A DNA stretch of 64,000 bases from Pseudonocardia halophobica. GTDB taxonomy: Bacteria > Actinomycetota > Actinomycetes > Mycobacteriales > Pseudonocardiaceae. The notes below the pieces were generated by a model. It saw only the letters and a program-made list of their open reading frames with translations, was not told the DNA's origin and searched no databases. Location of the stretch: positions 298,314 through 362,313 of the forward strand of contig NZ_BSFQ01000004.1 in the NCBI RefSeq assembly GCF_027922425.1. The letters run 5' to 3'. Both the position numbers and the translations under genes were made by a program. This document shows positions 18,957 through 28,629 of this stretch, piece by piece. Numbering within the stretch: the first letter of the stretch is position 1; every line of letters begins with the position of its first letter.

Positions 18957-19616
18957 ATGCTCTCCCGGTCGCGCCCGTCCACCTCCGCCCGTACCTGGCG
19001 GCGGCTCGCCGTCTGGGTCCACCTGCTGTCCTCGGTGGGCTGGATGACCTGCGCGCTCGCGCTGTTCGCGCTGCTCGTGCCCGCCCTGCGGGGTGGCGCG
19101 TCGTGGGCGGTCGAGGCGGCCCACCACCTCGACACCCAGCTGCTCGCGCCGCTGGCCAACACGTCCGCCGCGACCGGCCTGGTGCTCTCGCTCGGCACCG
19201 CGTGGGGGCTGGCCGTGCACCGGTGGGTGTTGACGAAGCTCGTGATCACCCTGGTGCAGCTCTACCTCGGGATCTTCGTGCTGTCGGGGGCGCTGGACAC
19301 CGCCTCCCACACGCTCCGCGTCTCGCCCGCCCTGGTCGTCGGCACGGCGCTGATGGCGAGCGCGATCGCTGTGCAGGCCTGGCTCTCGGTCACCAAGCCC
19401 GGCGGGCGCACCCGCTGGGGCACCCGGGGCGGGCGGCCGGTCACGCTCCCGACCGCGCCGCCTCGGGTGTTCGCGCTGGTCGTCGCCGCCCCGGTGGTGG
19501 ACGTGACGCTCGGCCTGCTCCTCGGCTTCCCCTCGCCCCTGTGCTCGCTGACCGCGGTGCTCGTCGCCGCGGTGGTCCGCCACCGCACCCTCCGCCGCCG
19601 GGGCGTGCCGGCGTAG
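18957..19616 (+). CDS. Conserved multi-pass membrane protein (DUF2269-like)
   Basis: A 219-residue protein from ATG 18957 with about five hydrophobic helices. The first starts RRLAVWVHLLSSVGWMTCALALFALLVPAL (written here in parts: VWVHLLSSVGW, then ALALFALLVPAL). The pattern His-x6-Gly-Trp early, and AHHLDTQLLAPLANTSAATG followed by a long helix, resembles DUF2269-type integral membrane proteins. Function unknown. Its TAG stop is the exact first base of a 22-bp tandem repeat array. Divergent from the SDR gene. Confidence 0.65.
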   Translation: MLSRSRPSTSARTWRRLAVWVHLLSSVGWMTCALALFALLVPALRGGASWAVEAAHHLDTQLLAPLANTSAATGLVLSLGTAWGLAVHRWVLTKLVITLVQLYLGIFVLSGALDTASHTLRVSPALVVGTALMASAIAVQAWLSVTKPGGRTRWGTRGGRPVTLPTAPPRVFALVVAAPVVDVTLGLLLGFPSPLCSLTAVLVAAVVRHRTLRRRGVPA

Positions 19617-19740
19617 CTCCCGACTCGCGGTGCCAGAGCTCCCGACTCGCGGTGCCAGAGCTCCCGACTCGCGGTGCGGGAGCTCCCGACTCGCGGTGCC
19701 AGAGCTCCCGACTCGCGGTGCCAGATCTCCCGACTCGCGG
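19616..19740. repeat. 22-bp tandem repeat array A (six units)
   Basis: Units begin at 19616, 19638, 19660, 19682, 19704 and 19726, exactly 22 bp apart, the last truncated. Each holds GCTCCCGACTCGCGGTGC, with variation confined to the final four bases and one GCTC/TCTC change. It starts at the stop codon of the upstream gene. There are no unique spacers, so it is not a CRISPR. Confidence 0.95.
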
Positions 19741-20005
19741 ACGCGTGGGGGCGGCTCCCGGACGTCGGTGCGGCCCGACGCGCGACGCATGATCGCCGTC
19801 GCCGTGCGCCCAGGGCGGACAGTCGAACCGCGGATGCACGCAGGCGTCGATCATGGCGGCGCGCACGGGTTGGTGATCACCGTTTGCGTGCAGCGGCGGC
19901 CGCGGACACCACGCCCACCGCACACGATCGTCGATCTTCGACAGGAAGCGACCTCGAAGCGGCGTCGGGTACCACCACGGCCTTCGAGTCCGGCGCCGCG
20001 CCGGA
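19741..20005. other. Gene-poor stretch between repeat arrays A and B
   Basis: About 265 bp between two arrays. I see no convincing gene. The reading frames through it have no family resemblance, no ribosome-binding site and run into the repeats. Confidence 0.5.
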
Positions 20006-20108
20006 GCTCCCGACTCGCGGTGCGGGAGCTCCCGACTCGCGGTGCGGGAGCTCCCGACTCGCGGTGCCGGAGCTCCCGACTCGCGGTGCCGGAGCTCCCG
20101 ACTCGCGG
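20006..20108. repeat. 22-bp tandem repeat array B (five units)
   Basis: Units begin at 20006, 20028, 20050, 20072 and 20094, the same family and orientation as array A. A decayed sixth copy runs towards 20135, so the array reaches almost to the pepA stop codon at 20137. Confidence 0.95.
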
Positions 20109-20136
20109 GAGCCCGGCTCGAGCCGCGAGCCGCGGG

Positions 20137-21672
20137 TCAGCCGTTGGCGGCGATGTCCTCGAGGAGGGCGACGAGGGTGCGGACCGGCACGCCGGTGCCG
20201 CCCTTGGGTGTGTAGCCCCAGGGGCCCCCGGTGTTGAACGACGGGCCGGCGATGTCGATGTGCGCCCACGGCAGCCCGTCCGCGACGAACTCGCGCAGGA
20301 AGATGCCGGCGGCGAGCATGCCGCCGAAGCGGTTGCCGGTGACGTTGGCCAGGTCGGCGATGCGGGAGTCGAGCTCGCCGCGCAGGTGCTCGGGCAGCGG
20401 CATGGCCCAGGCGTCCTCGCCGACGGACCGGCCGAGCGCGGCGACCCGGTCGCGGAAGTCGTCGCTGCCCATGACGCCCGCGGTGCGGGTGCCCAGCGCG
20501 ACCATCTGCGCGCCGGTGAGCGTGGAGGTCTCGACGAGGTAGTCGGGGTCGTCCTCGGCGGCCCGGACCATCGCGTCGGCCAGGATCAGCCGGCCCTCCG
20601 CGTCCGTGTTGAGCACCTCGACGGTCTTGCCGCCGTACATCGACAGCACGTCGCCCGGCCGGTACGCGGTGTCCGACGGCATGTTCTCGGCCATCGGCAC
20701 GGTCGCGGTCACGGCGACGGGCAGCTGCAGCTTCGCGGCGAGCACCGTCGTCGCGATCACCGCGGCGGCGCCGGACATGTCCGACGTCATGTGATCCATG
20801 TTGGCGGCGGGCTTGATCGAGATGCCGCCGGTGTCGAACGTGATGCCCTTGCCGATCAGCGCGACCTTCTTCGCGGGGTTCTCCCCGCCCGACCAGCGCA
20901 GCCGGACCAGCCGCGGCAGCCGCGACGAGCCCTGCCCGACGCCGAGGATGCCGCCGTACCCGCCGGCGGCCAGCGCCTCGTCGTCGAGCACCTCGACCGC
21001 CAGCCCGGCGGCCTCGCCCAGCTCGCGGGCCCGCGCGGCGAAGGTCTCGGGGTAGAGCGCGTTGGGCGGGGTGTTGATGAGGTCCCGCGCGGTGCTCACC
21101 GCCTGGGCGACGGCGAAGGCGTGCTCGAGGACGTCCGCGTCCGCCCCCGGGAACTCCACGGACTCGATCGGCTTCTTCCCGGCCGTCGGGTCGCCCTTGA
21201 ACGCGGTGAACCGGTAGGCCCCGAGCAGCACGCCCTCCGCGGCGGCGGTCAGGTCGACCGCGCCCAGGGTGCTGACCACGCGGCCGCTGCCGGCCAGGGC
21301 CCGGGCCACCGCGCCCGACGCCCGCCGCACCTGGTCGGCGGGGATCGCGCCGGACTCGTCCGGCTTGCCGAGCCCCACCCCGACGACGAGCGGGGAGCCG
21401 ACCGCCCCGCGCGAGGGCAGCTTCACGACCTCCTCGACCTTGCCGGTGGCGCCGGCGAGCGCGAGCAGCCCGGCGAGCGTGCCGTCGAAGGCGGCGTCGA
21501 TCTCCTCGGCGCCGGGCGCGAGGACCGGCTCGGCGCCGTTCCCGTTCGAGCCCTCGCCGTTGCCGTTCGCGCCCGGGAGCAGGCCGACGACGAGGACGTC
21601 GGCCTCGGCCGCCGCGGCGGGCCCCTCCAGGGCGCCGATGCGGGTGCCGGTCTGCGGGACGGTGGTCGTCAA
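20137..21672 (-). CDS. pepA: Leucyl aminopeptidase (M17)
   Basis: A cytosolic two-metal aminopeptidase releasing N-terminal residues from peptides. It is 511 residues from TTG 21672, with GAGGAG 7 nt upstream. The catalytic C-terminal domain shows [19 protein letters not shown] (metal-binding Lys and Asp), DMSGAAAVI, the M17 signature NTDAEGRL and [15 protein letters not shown]. The N-terminal macro-like domain contains a Gly/Asn insertion ([13 protein letters not shown]) near residue 35. Also called pepB in mycobacteria. It is flanked downstream by repeat arrays. Confidence 0.96.
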   Translation of the reverse strand: MTTTVPQTGTRIGALEGPAAAAEADVLVVGLLPGANGNGEGSNGNGAEPVLAPGAEEIDAAFDGTLAGLLALAGATGKVEEVVKLPSRGAVGSPLVVGVGLGKPDESGAIPADQVRRASGAVARALAGSGRVVSTLGAVDLTAAAEGVLLGAYRFTAFKGDPTAGKKPIESVEFPGADADVLEHAFAVAQAVSTARDLINTPPNALYPETFAARARELGEAAGLAVEVLDDEALAAGGYGGILGVGQGSSRLPRLVRLRWSGGENPAKKVALIGKGITFDTGGISIKPAANMDHMTSDMSGAAAVIATTVLAAKLQLPVAVTATVPMAENMPSDTAYRPGDVLSMYGGKTVEVLNTDAEGRLILADAMVRAAEDDPDYLVETSTLTGAQMVALGTRTAGVMGSDDFRDRVAALGRSVGEDAWAMPLPEHLRGELDSRIADLANVTGNRFGGMLAAGIFLREFVADGLPWAHIDIAGPSFNTGGPWGYTPKGGTGVPVRTLVALLEDIAANG

Positions 21673-21863
21673 GGCGGGTCTCCTCGGTCGGGGTCGGGCG
21701 CCGCCCGGCGGTCCCGGGGCGGGGTACGGCGGCGTGAGCGGGTTGGCATCGCCGGGCCCGGGGCGCCGCACCGCCCGTCGACGAGCGGTCCGAGCGCCCG
21801 GCGAGACCTCTTCGAAATGCTAATGACACCGTCGCGGGGCCGTTTCGCACAGGGTCGGATGCA

Positions 21864-23222
21864 ATGGTGGTGACCGTGGCAACGACCCTCGGACGCCGCC
21901 TGGGTACCGCCGACGTGGTGGTGCTCGGGCTCGTCGCCATGCTCGGGTCCGGGGTCTTCGCCGTCTTCGCACCCGCCGGCGCCGCGGCGGGGCCGTGGCT
22001 GCTCCTGGCGGTGCTGCTGGCCGCGGTCGTCGCGGGGACCTGCGTGCTGTCCACCGCGGAGCTGGTGCTCGCGGGCGGCTCGGGCGGGGCGAGCTTCTCC
22101 GCCGGGTACACGGCCGGCTACGTCGCGGCCCGGGACCGCCTGCACCCCGTCGCGGGCCGGCTCGCCGGCGTCACGCTGCTGATCGGCGGGGTCGCCTCGG
22201 CGGCGGCGGCCGCGGGCGTGTTCGGGGCGTACGTGCTGCCGTCGAACCCGCTGGTGGCCGGGATCGTCGTGATCGTCGCGGCCACGGTGCTCAACGTCGT
22301 CGGGGTCCGGACGACCGCCCGCTCCTCCTGGCTGCTGGCCGGCGGGACGCTCGCGGTGCTGGTCGTGGTGGTGGTCGTCGGGCTGCTGGGCCCGGGTGGG
22401 GAGCAGACGGTCTCGGCGGCGGTCACGGCAGCGGGCGAGGCCCGCGGGGTCGCGGTGCCCGTGCCGCAGGCCTCGCCGGGTGCGCTGGGCGTGCTCTCGG
22501 CCGCGGGGCTGGTGTTCTTCGCGTTCGTCGGGTTCGCCAACGTGGCGACCTACCGCGAGGAGGTCCGCACCCCGGCCCGCACCCTGCGCCGCGCGATCCC
22601 GATCGCCCTCGCCGTCTGCACGCTGACCTACCTCGCCGTCGCGGGGGCGCTGCTGATGGGACTGGGCACGGACCGGATCGGCGAGGAGCACGCGCCGCTG
22701 GTCGCGCTCGTCGACACCGGCCAGGCGCCCGCGCTGGGCGTGCTGGTGCGCATCGGCGCCGCGGCGGCCGCCGGCTCGACGCTGCTCGCCGTGCTGATCG
22801 GGATCAGCCGCACGGCCATGGAGATGGGGGCCCGGGAGGACCTGCCCCGCTCGTTCGCGAAGGTCTGCGGCAGCGGCGCCCCCTGGCGGTCCGACGTCCT
22901 CGGCGCGGCCCTGGCGATCCTCGTCGCCGTGCTCGCCGGGCCGGTGGCGTCCATCGCGCTGTCGGCCTGCGCGATGCTGCTGCACTACGCGCTCGTGCAC
23001 GCGGCGGCGCTGCGGGTCCCCGACCGGCGGACCCCGGCCTGGGTGGCGGCCGTCGGGTTCGTGCTGTGCCTGGGGCTGGCCGCGCTGCTGCCGCGGACGT
23101 CGGTGCTGATCACCCTCGGCGCCCTGGCGGTGGGCTGGGGGCTGTCCGAGCTGTCGGCGCTGCGGGCCCGCCGGAGACCGCCGCCGCCGCAGGAGGAGGC
23201 ACCGGGGGAGCAGGCGGCCTGA
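21864..23222 (+). CDS. APC superfamily amino acid permease
   Basis: A 452-residue protein with about twelve hydrophobic helices. The first contains [23 protein letters not shown], the glycine-rich first-helix signature of APC transporters (GSGVF). Helix 6 contains [28 protein letters not shown], the usual F-x-G-F-E/N region followed by an Arg-rich loop. It is divergent from pepA and 13 bp before gcvT, so permease and GcvT may be co-transcribed. The substrate is an amino acid or amine by family; which one is not visible. Confidence 0.88.
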   Translation: MVVTVATTLGRRLGTADVVVLGLVAMLGSGVFAVFAPAGAAAGPWLLLAVLLAAVVAGTCVLSTAELVLAGGSGGASFSAGYTAGYVAARDRLHPVAGRLAGVTLLIGGVASAAAAAGVFGAYVLPSNPLVAGIVVIVAATVLNVVGVRTTARSSWLLAGGTLAVLVVVVVVGLLGPGGEQTVSAAVTAAGEARGVAVPVPQASPGALGVLSAAGLVFFAFVGFANVATYREEVRTPARTLRRAIPIALAVCTLTYLAVAGALLMGLGTDRIGEEHAPLVALVDTGQAPALGVLVRIGAAAAAGSTLLAVLIGISRTAMEMGAREDLPRSFAKVCGSGAPWRSDVLGAALAILVAVLAGPVASIALSACAMLLHYALVHAAALRVPDRRTPAWVAAVGFVLCLGLAALLPRTSVLITLGALAVGWGLSELSALRARRRPPPPQEEAPGEQAA

Positions 23223-23235
23223 GTACGGTTTGCCC

Positions 23236-24336
23236 GTGACCGACGAGCTGATCACGGGACCGCTGCACGACCGGCACGTCGCGCTGGGGGCGACCCTCGG
23301 CGCCTTCGGCGGCTGGTCCATGCCGATCGCCTACCCGGCCGGCACCGTGGCCGAGCACACCGCCGTCCGCGAGGCGGTCGGGGTCTTCGACGTCAGTCAC
23401 CTCGGCAAGCTGCTGGTCCGCGGGCCGGGCGCGGCGGACTTCGTCAACTCCTGCCTCACCGCCGACCTCGGGAGGATCACGCCGGGGAAGGCGCAGTACA
23501 CCTTGTGCTGCACGGAGTCCGGCGGCGTGGTCGACGACCTCATCGCCTACCTGGACGGGCCGGACGAGGTCCTCCTGGTCCCGAACGCCGCCAACGCCGC
23601 CCGGGTCGCCGAGCTCCTGCGCGCGGCGGCGCCGGCCGGGATCGAGATCGTCGACCGGCACCGCGAGCTCGCCGTGATCGCCGTGCAGGGGCCGCGCTCC
23701 GCCGAGCTGTTCCACACCATGTTCGCCGGGTTCTCCGGCGTCCCCGGGCTGGACTACATGGCATTCGCCGACGCCGGCGCCGTCCGGGTCTGCCGCACCG
23801 GCTACACCGGCGAGCACGGCTACGAGCTGCTCGTGCCGGCCGCGCAGGCCCCCGAGGTCTGGGAGGGGCTCCTCGCCGGCGCGGAGCCGCTCGGCGGGCG
23901 GCCGTGCGGGCTGGGCGCGCGGGACACGCTGCGCACGGAGATGGGCTACCCGCTGCACGGCCAGGACCTCAGCGAGGAGATCACCCCGGTGCAGGCGGGC
24001 AGCTCGTGGGCGGTCGGTTGGTCGAAGCCGGCGTTCTGGGGCCGCGAGGCGCTGCTGGCCGAGCGCGAGGCCGGGCCGGCGCGGCGGCTGCGCGGGCTGC
24101 GGGCCACCGGGCGCGGGATCCCGCGGGCCGGGATGACGGTCCTGGCCGGCGGCGAGCCGGTCGGCGTCACGACCTCGGGCACCTTCTCGCCGACGCTCAG
24201 GACCGGCATCGCGCTGGCGCTGATCGACACCGCGGCGGGGGTGTCCGCCGACGACGTCGTGACCGTCGACGTCCGAGGTCGCTCACTCGAGACGCAGGTG
24301 GTGAAGCCCCCGTTCGTCCCGTCGCACGTCCGATGA
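23236..24336 (+). CDS. gcvT: Glycine cleavage system T protein (aminomethyltransferase)
   Basis: Transfers the methylene group from lipoyl-bound aminomethyl of the H protein to tetrahydrofolate, releasing ammonia. It is 366 residues from GTG 23236; a TTG two codons upstream is possible. Motifs include [46 protein letters not shown], and [19 protein letters not shown] with the catalytic Asp region. Other glycine cleavage genes are not in the window. Linkage to lipoate genes and pepA matches mycobacteria. Confidence 0.95.
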   Translation: MTDELITGPLHDRHVALGATLGAFGGWSMPIAYPAGTVAEHTAVREAVGVFDVSHLGKLLVRGPGAADFVNSCLTADLGRITPGKAQYTLCCTESGGVVDDLIAYLDGPDEVLLVPNAANAARVAELLRAAAPAGIEIVDRHRELAVIAVQGPRSAELFHTMFAGFSGVPGLDYMAFADAGAVRVCRTGYTGEHGYELLVPAAQAPEVWEGLLAGAEPLGGRPCGLGARDTLRTEMGYPLHGQDLSEEITPVQAGSSWAVGWSKPAFWGREALLAEREAGPARRLRGLRATGRGIPRAGMTVLAGGEPVGVTTSGTFSPTLRTGIALALIDTAAGVSADDVVTVDVRGRSLETQVVKPPFVPSHVR

Positions 24337-24389
24337 TCGGGCACCCGACCGGCTGACACGCGCCTTGCCCCGCGGGTTACCGTTCATTC

Positions 24390-25499
24390 ATGAACGCGCC
24401 GCTGTTCACCCGCATCCCGAACCCCGCGCCGGCCTCCGACCAGCGGCGCAGCGAGATCCTGGCCGCACCGGGGTTCGGCCGGCACTTCACCGACCACATG
24501 GTCTCGATCCGCTGGACGGTCGGCGAGGGCTGGCACGACTTCACGGTGGAGCCGTACGGGCCGATCGCGCTCGACCCGGCGACGATGGTCCTGCACTACG
24601 GGCAGGAGATCTTCGAGGGCCTCAAGGCCTACACCCAGCCGGACGGCACGATCGCGTCGTTCCGGCCGGAGGAGAACGCGGCGCGGTTCCGCCGGTCCGC
24701 GGTGCGCCTGGGCATGCCCGAGCTGCCGGACGAGCTGTTCATGGCCGCGCTGCGCGAGCTGGTCGACGTCGACCGCGCCTGGGTGCCCCCGGCCGGCGGC
24801 GAGGAGTCGCTCTACCTGCGGCCGTTCATGATCGCTACCGAGGTCGGACTGGGCGTGAAGCCCGCCGACTCGTACCTCTTCCTGCTCATCGCCTCGCCCG
24901 CCGGCGCGTACTTCCCGGGCGGGGTCAAGCCCGTCGACGTCTGGCTGTGCACGGACTTCACCCGGGCCGCGATCGGCGGGACCGGCACCGCGAAGTGCGG
25001 CGGGAACTACGCCGCCTCGCTGCTGCCGCAGGCCCAGGCCGCGCAGCACGGGTGCGCGCAGGTCGCCTACCTCGACGCCGCGGAGAGGCGCTGGGTCGAG
25101 GAGATGGGCGGGATGAACCTGTTCTTCGTCTACGGCTCCGGGGAGTCGGCCGAGCTGGTCACGCCGGAGCTGTCCGGCAGCATCCTCGAGGGCGTCACCC
25201 GGCACTCGCTGCTCACCCTGGGCAAGGAGATCGGCTGCCAGGTCACCGAGCGCAAGATCTCCGCGCGGGAGTGGCTCGTGGGGTGTGCGGACGGGGCCAT
25301 CACCGAGGTGTTCGCCTGCGGCACCGCGGCAGTGATCACACCGGTCGGCAACGTCAAGTTCAGCGAGAACACCGGCGTCGGGTCGATCCGCGTGGCCGAC
25401 GGCGAGCCCGGTGCGGTCACCATGCGCCTGCGCACTCTGCTCACCGACATCCAGCGGGGCACCGGCACGGACACCCACGGCTGGATGACCGCCCTCTGA
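24390..25499 (+). CDS. ilvE: Branched-chain amino acid aminotransferase
   Basis: A fold-IV PLP enzyme for the last step of Val, Leu and Ile synthesis and the first step of their breakdown. It is 369 residues with ATG at 24390. It has [53 protein letters not shown] with the PLP Lys202, and [10 protein letters not shown] binding the cofactor phosphate. Lies 54 bp after gcvT on the same strand, as in mycobacteria. Confidence 0.97.
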   Translation: MNAPLFTRIPNPAPASDQRRSEILAAPGFGRHFTDHMVSIRWTVGEGWHDFTVEPYGPIALDPATMVLHYGQEIFEGLKAYTQPDGTIASFRPEENAARFRRSAVRLGMPELPDELFMAALRELVDVDRAWVPPAGGEESLYLRPFMIATEVGLGVKPADSYLFLLIASPAGAYFPGGVKPVDVWLCTDFTRAAIGGTGTAKCGGNYAASLLPQAQAAQHGCAQVAYLDAAERRWVEEMGGMNLFFVYGSGESAELVTPELSGSILEGVTRHSLLTLGKEIGCQVTERKISAREWLVGCADGAITEVFACGTAAVITPVGNVKFSENTGVGSIRVADGEPGAVTMRLRTLLTDIQRGTGTDTHGWMTAL

Positions 25500-25502
25500 C
25501 CC

Positions 25503-25544
25503 CGTGAGTGCCGACTGCCCCTAGAGGGGCAGTCGGCACGCACG
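25503..25544. repeat. 42-bp intergenic palindrome (copy 2)
   Basis: 20-bp arms with a 2-nt AG loop and one mismatch, beginning CGTGAGTGCCGACTGCCCCT. It lies between the convergent ilvE and cobS genes, 4 bp after the ilvE stop. Nearly identical to the copy at 50421. Probable bidirectional terminator. Confidence 0.9.
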
Positions 25545-25572
25545 ACCCCGGCTGAGCTGCGCGGATGCCGGA

Positions 25573-26307
25573 TCAGGCCGTGGCGAGGACCAGCAGGACC
25601 GCGGCGGCGCCCAGCTCCGCCGCCGCGCCCAGGACGTCCCCGGACATCCCGCCGAACCGGCGCGCCGTGTGTGCGGACAGCGCCACCACGAGAACGGCCG
25701 CCAGCGCGACGCCGGCCGGCCCGCGCCAGCCCGCGACCGCGTAGCCCGCGGCGGCCAGCACGGCCCACCACACCGGCGCCACCCACGCGGCCTGCGACTC
25801 GGCGACCATCGCGCCGAGCCCACCGGGCCGTGCGGCGGGCACGCCGCGGCGGGCGACCCAGCAGAATCCGGCCCGGCCCGTCGCGACGGCGATCGCGCTC
25901 CCGGCCACGGCGTGCCAGCTCGTCAGGGCGCCCAGCGATCCCGCCTGGACCCCGAGGACGACCAGCAGCGTCACCGCGGCGAAGGGCCCCGCGCCGCCGT
26001 CCTTCATCACGGCGAGCGCGCGCTCGGGCGGGCCGAAGCAGCCCAGCCCGTCGGCGGTGTCCGCGAGCCCGTCGACGTGCATCCCGCGCGTGCCGAGGGC
26101 CAGCACCCCGACGGCGAGCAGGCCGGCGACCAGCCCGGGCACGCCCACCGCGGTGAGCCCCCGGACGACCAGCCCGGCGACGCCACCCAGCAGGGCCCCG
26201 ACCAGGGGAGCCCAGCGCAGCGCCCCGGCCGCGGTCCGCGCCGACGGGATCCCAGTCCGGACGGGCAGGACGGTGAGCCAGCTCAGCGCGAGGGCGAGCG
26301 CGCTCAT
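25573..26307 (-). CDS. cobS: Adenosylcobinamide-GDP ribazoletransferase (cobalamin synthase)
   Basis: An integral membrane enzyme joining adenosylcobinamide-GDP with alpha-ribazole (phosphate), the last assembly step of the nucleotide loop. It is 244 residues with about six helices. It begins ALALSWLTVLPVRTG and carries GMHVDGLADTADGLGCFG, the conserved Asp-rich loop of the family. Its ATG is 7 bp after the cobT stop, so it is last in the operon DUF3043-cobU-cobT-cobS. Confidence 0.95.
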   Translation of the reverse strand: MSALALALSWLTVLPVRTGIPSARTAAGALRWAPLVGALLGGVAGLVVRGLTAVGVPGLVAGLLAVGVLALGTRGMHVDGLADTADGLGCFGPPERALAVMKDGGAGPFAAVTLLVVLGVQAGSLGALTSWHAVAGSAIAVATGRAGFCWVARRGVPAARPGGLGAMVAESQAAWVAPVWWAVLAAAGYAVAGWRGPAGVALAAVLVVALSAHTARRFGGMSGDVLGAAAELGAAAVLLVLATA

Positions 26308-26314
26308 CCGGCTC

Positions 26315-27376
26315 TCACCCCGCGACGGCGCGCACGGGCGCGATCCCGCTCGCCTCCGCGGTCGTGGTCTCGCCGAGCAGCCGGGCGGCCGCCTGGATCA
26401 GCGGCAGCACCGCGACCGCGCCCGTGCCGTCCCCCTGGCGGACCTGCAGGTCCAGCACCGGGACGAGCTGCAGGTGCTGGAGGACGAGCGTCATCGCGGG
26501 TTCGGGGGAGTTCTGGGCGGCGAGCCACCAGTGGTGCGCGCCGGGGGCCAGCTCGTCGGCCAGTAGGGCCGCGGCGCCGACCACGAGGCCGTCGAGGAGC
26601 ACGGGGGTGCGGCGCAACGCGGCCTGCACGAGGAACCCGGTGAGGACGGCGAGGTCGGCGCCACCCGCCGTGCGCAGCAGCGCGTGCGGGTCGCGGACGT
26701 GCGGCTTCGCGCGGCGCAGGGCGTCGCGGATCGCGGCGGCCTTGCGCATCCACGCGTCGTCGCCGATGCCGGACCCCCGCCCCACGACGGCGACCGGCTC
26801 GGCCCCCGTCACCGCCGAGACCAGTGTCGACGCGGGCGTGGTCGCGCCGACCCCCAGGGAGGCGGGGACGAGCAGATCGGCGCCGGAGTCGACCTCCTCG
26901 TCGGCCAGCGCGCGGCCGATGCGGATCGCGGTCTCGACCTCGGCGGTCGTGAGGGCGTCCTCGCGGTCGATCCGGCCGCTGCCCCGGCGGACCTTGAACC
27001 GCTCCTGGCCGGGCAGCAACGCCTCCCGGTCCAGCCCGGCGTCGACCACCCGGACCGAGGCCCCGGACACCGAGGCCGCCACCGCGACCGGCGCGGACTG
27101 CTCCAGCGTGGCCGCGACCTGCCGCGCGGTGACCTCCGGCGGATAGGCGGAGACCCCGGCGGCCGCGATCCCGTGGTCGGCCGCGACGACGACCACGCGC
27201 ACCCGCGCGGGCGGCCGCGGCGGGCAGGTGCCCTGCATCGACGACAGCCACAGGCCAAGGTCGGCGAGCACGCCCAGCCCGCCCGCGGGCACCGCCAGCG
27301 CCTCGTACCGGGCGACGGCCTCGCGCCGCGCCTCGAGGTCGGGTGCGGGCACGGCGGGGAAGGGACTCTCGCTCAC
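26315..27376 (-). CDS. cobT: Nicotinate-nucleotide:dimethylbenzimidazole phosphoribosyltransferase
   Basis: Activates the lower ligand base of cobamides as alpha-ribazole phosphate. It is 353 residues from GTG 27376. Visible are VVVAADHGIAAAGVSAYPPEVT, the central LVPASLGVGATTPAS region, the glycine-rich VVGRGSGIGDDAWMRK segment and LLDGLVVGAAALLADEL. The usual EMGIGNTT of the family is altered to ASLGVGATT; this may reflect the actinobacterial branch and I make no functional claim. Lies between cobU and cobS. Confidence 0.92.
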   Translation of the reverse strand: MSESPFPAVPAPDLEARREAVARYEALAVPAGGLGVLADLGLWLSSMQGTCPPRPPARVRVVVVAADHGIAAAGVSAYPPEVTARQVAATLEQSAPVAVAASVSGASVRVVDAGLDREALLPGQERFKVRRGSGRIDREDALTTAEVETAIRIGRALADEEVDSGADLLVPASLGVGATTPASTLVSAVTGAEPVAVVGRGSGIGDDAWMRKAAAIRDALRRAKPHVRDPHALLRTAGGADLAVLTGFLVQAALRRTPVLLDGLVVGAAALLADELAPGAHHWWLAAQNSPEPAMTLVLQHLQLVPVLDLQVRQGDGTGAVAVLPLIQAAARLLGETTTAEASGIAPVRAVAG

Positions 27377-27423
27377 GCGCCCTTCCTACCGTCCGCCCTG
27401 CGCAGGCGTCGCGGCAGCCCTGG

Positions 27424-27954
27424 TCACGGGCCCTTCAACCGCAGCGGCAGGCCCGCCACCAGCAGCACCACCTCGTCGCACACCTCGGCGAGGGCGGCGT
27501 TGAGGGCGCCGAGCTCGTCCCGGAACAGTCGCCCGGCGCGGGTCGCGGGGACCACGCCCAGCCCGACCTCGGCGGACACCAGCACGCACGACGCCTCGGA
27601 CCGGGCCTGCCGCACGCTCTCGACCAGCGTCGCGACGGCGTCCTCGACCCCGGGCGGGGTGGTGGGCGCCTCCCAGGCCTCGGTGTCGTCGAGCACGCCC
27701 GTCAGCCAGGTGGCGAGGTCGTCGATCAGCAGCGGGCCGCCGCGGGCGAGCTCGGCGACCAGGTCGGGCTCCTCGACGGTGGTCCAGCAGGCCGGCCGGC
27801 GCGCGGCGTGCCGGGCGATCCGGGCCTCCCACTCGAGGTCGTCCGGCCGGCGGCGGGCGGTGGCGGCGTAGCGGACCGGGGCGTCGGCGGGCAGCAACGC
27901 CTCGGCGTACCCGGACTTGCCCGACCGGGTGCCGCCCAGGACGAGGGTCCTCAG
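27424..27954 (-). CDS. cobU: Adenosylcobinamide kinase / guanylyltransferase, apparent CTG start
   Basis: Phosphorylates adenosylcobinamide and then guanylylates it. The 176-residue product begins LRTLVLGGTRSGKSGYAEALL, with the P-loop GGTRSGKS, and ends VCDEVVLLVAGLPLRLKG, where the usual VSNEVG-type region reads VSAEVGLGVVP. The only codon in the right place to start is CTG at 27954, overlapping the upstream stop as CTGA. The next standard in-frame start downstream (TTG) would remove the P-loop, and the nearest upstream GTG would overlap the previous gene by about 80 bp. Confidence 0.88.
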   Translation of the reverse strand: MRTLVLGGTRSGKSGYAEALLPADAPVRYAATARRRPDDLEWEARIARHAARRPACWTTVEEPDLVAELARGGPLLIDDLATWLTGVLDDTEAWEAPTTPPGVEDAVATLVESVRQARSEASCVLVSAEVGLGVVPATRAGRLFRDELGALNAALAEVCDEVVLLVAGLPLRLKGP

Positions 27955-28595
27955 ACCTGCGCCCCGCGCTGGACCCGCGGCTTCGGCACCCGCAGCTTGC
28001 GGATCTGGCTGGCCCGGGTGAAGGCGTACCACCCGGTGCCGAGCCCGCTGATCTGCTCGTCCGGGAACTTGGCCCGCGCCTGCTTCGTGACGCGCATCCC
28101 GAGCGTGACGCCCTCGACCACCATCACGAACAGCACGACCAGGCTGAACAGGCTCAGGTACTGCTGCACCGCCGGGATCGGCAGCAGCACCGAGATCAGC
28201 ACCACCACGGCGAGCGGCATGAACAGGCCCATCAGGTGCGGCCGCGAGTCCACGACGTCCCGGATGTAGGCCTTCACCGGACCGCGGTCGCGGGGGAGGA
28301 GCACCCGGTCGTCGCCGGCGTCCATCCGCGCGCGGCGCTCGGCGGCCTGGGCGCGGCGCTCGTCCTTGCTCGGGCGGTTGGCCTTGGCCAGGCGGGCGGC
28401 CTCGCGCTGGGTCTTCGGCGGGGGCGGGGCCGGGCCGCGACGCTTGGTCTCGGCGTCGCGGCGCTTCGGCGTGGGCCGGCCCTTGCCCTGCGTCCAGCGC
28501 GGATCGAGCGGCTTCTTCTCCTGCGTGCCCTCGGCCTCGTCCGTGTCGACGGACGCGGATGCCGGGGAATCGTCGGAGCGGCGCAGGAACCTCAC
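27951..28595 (-). CDS. DUF3043 family membrane protein
   Basis: A 214-residue actinobacterial protein from GTG 28595. The N-terminal half is highly charged (KPLDPRWTQGKGRPTPKRRD, then REAARLAKANRPSKDERRAQ). Two membrane helices lie near residues 115-160 (LMGLFMPLAVVVLISVLLPI and SLFSLVVLFVMVVEGV), followed by a short basic tail. Function unknown. It heads the cobU-cobT-cobS operon by a 4-bp overlap, a neighbourhood also seen in mycobacteria, but nothing in its sequence points to cobamide chemistry. Confidence 0.85.
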   Translation of the reverse strand: MRFLRRSDDSPASASVDTDEAEGTQEKKPLDPRWTQGKGRPTPKRRDAETKRRGPAPPPPKTQREAARLAKANRPSKDERRAQAAERRARMDAGDDRVLLPRDRGPVKAYIRDVVDSRPHLMGLFMPLAVVVLISVLLPIPAVQQYLSLFSLVVLFVMVVEGVTLGMRVTKQARAKFPDEQISGLGTGWYAFTRASQIRKLRVPKPRVQRGAQV

Positions 28596-28629
28596 AGGTC
28601 CACAGGGTACGGGCGATAGCGTGCGCGGT

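Noticed and set aside
19741..20005. Remnant HNH or transposase gene between arrays A and B
   Set aside because: Short translated pieces with scattered Cys and His were considered, but no motif or continuous codon bias supports a gene.
19616..20108. Possible CRISPR array
   Set aside because: Units are directly adjacent every 22 bp with no unique spacers, and no cas gene is present.
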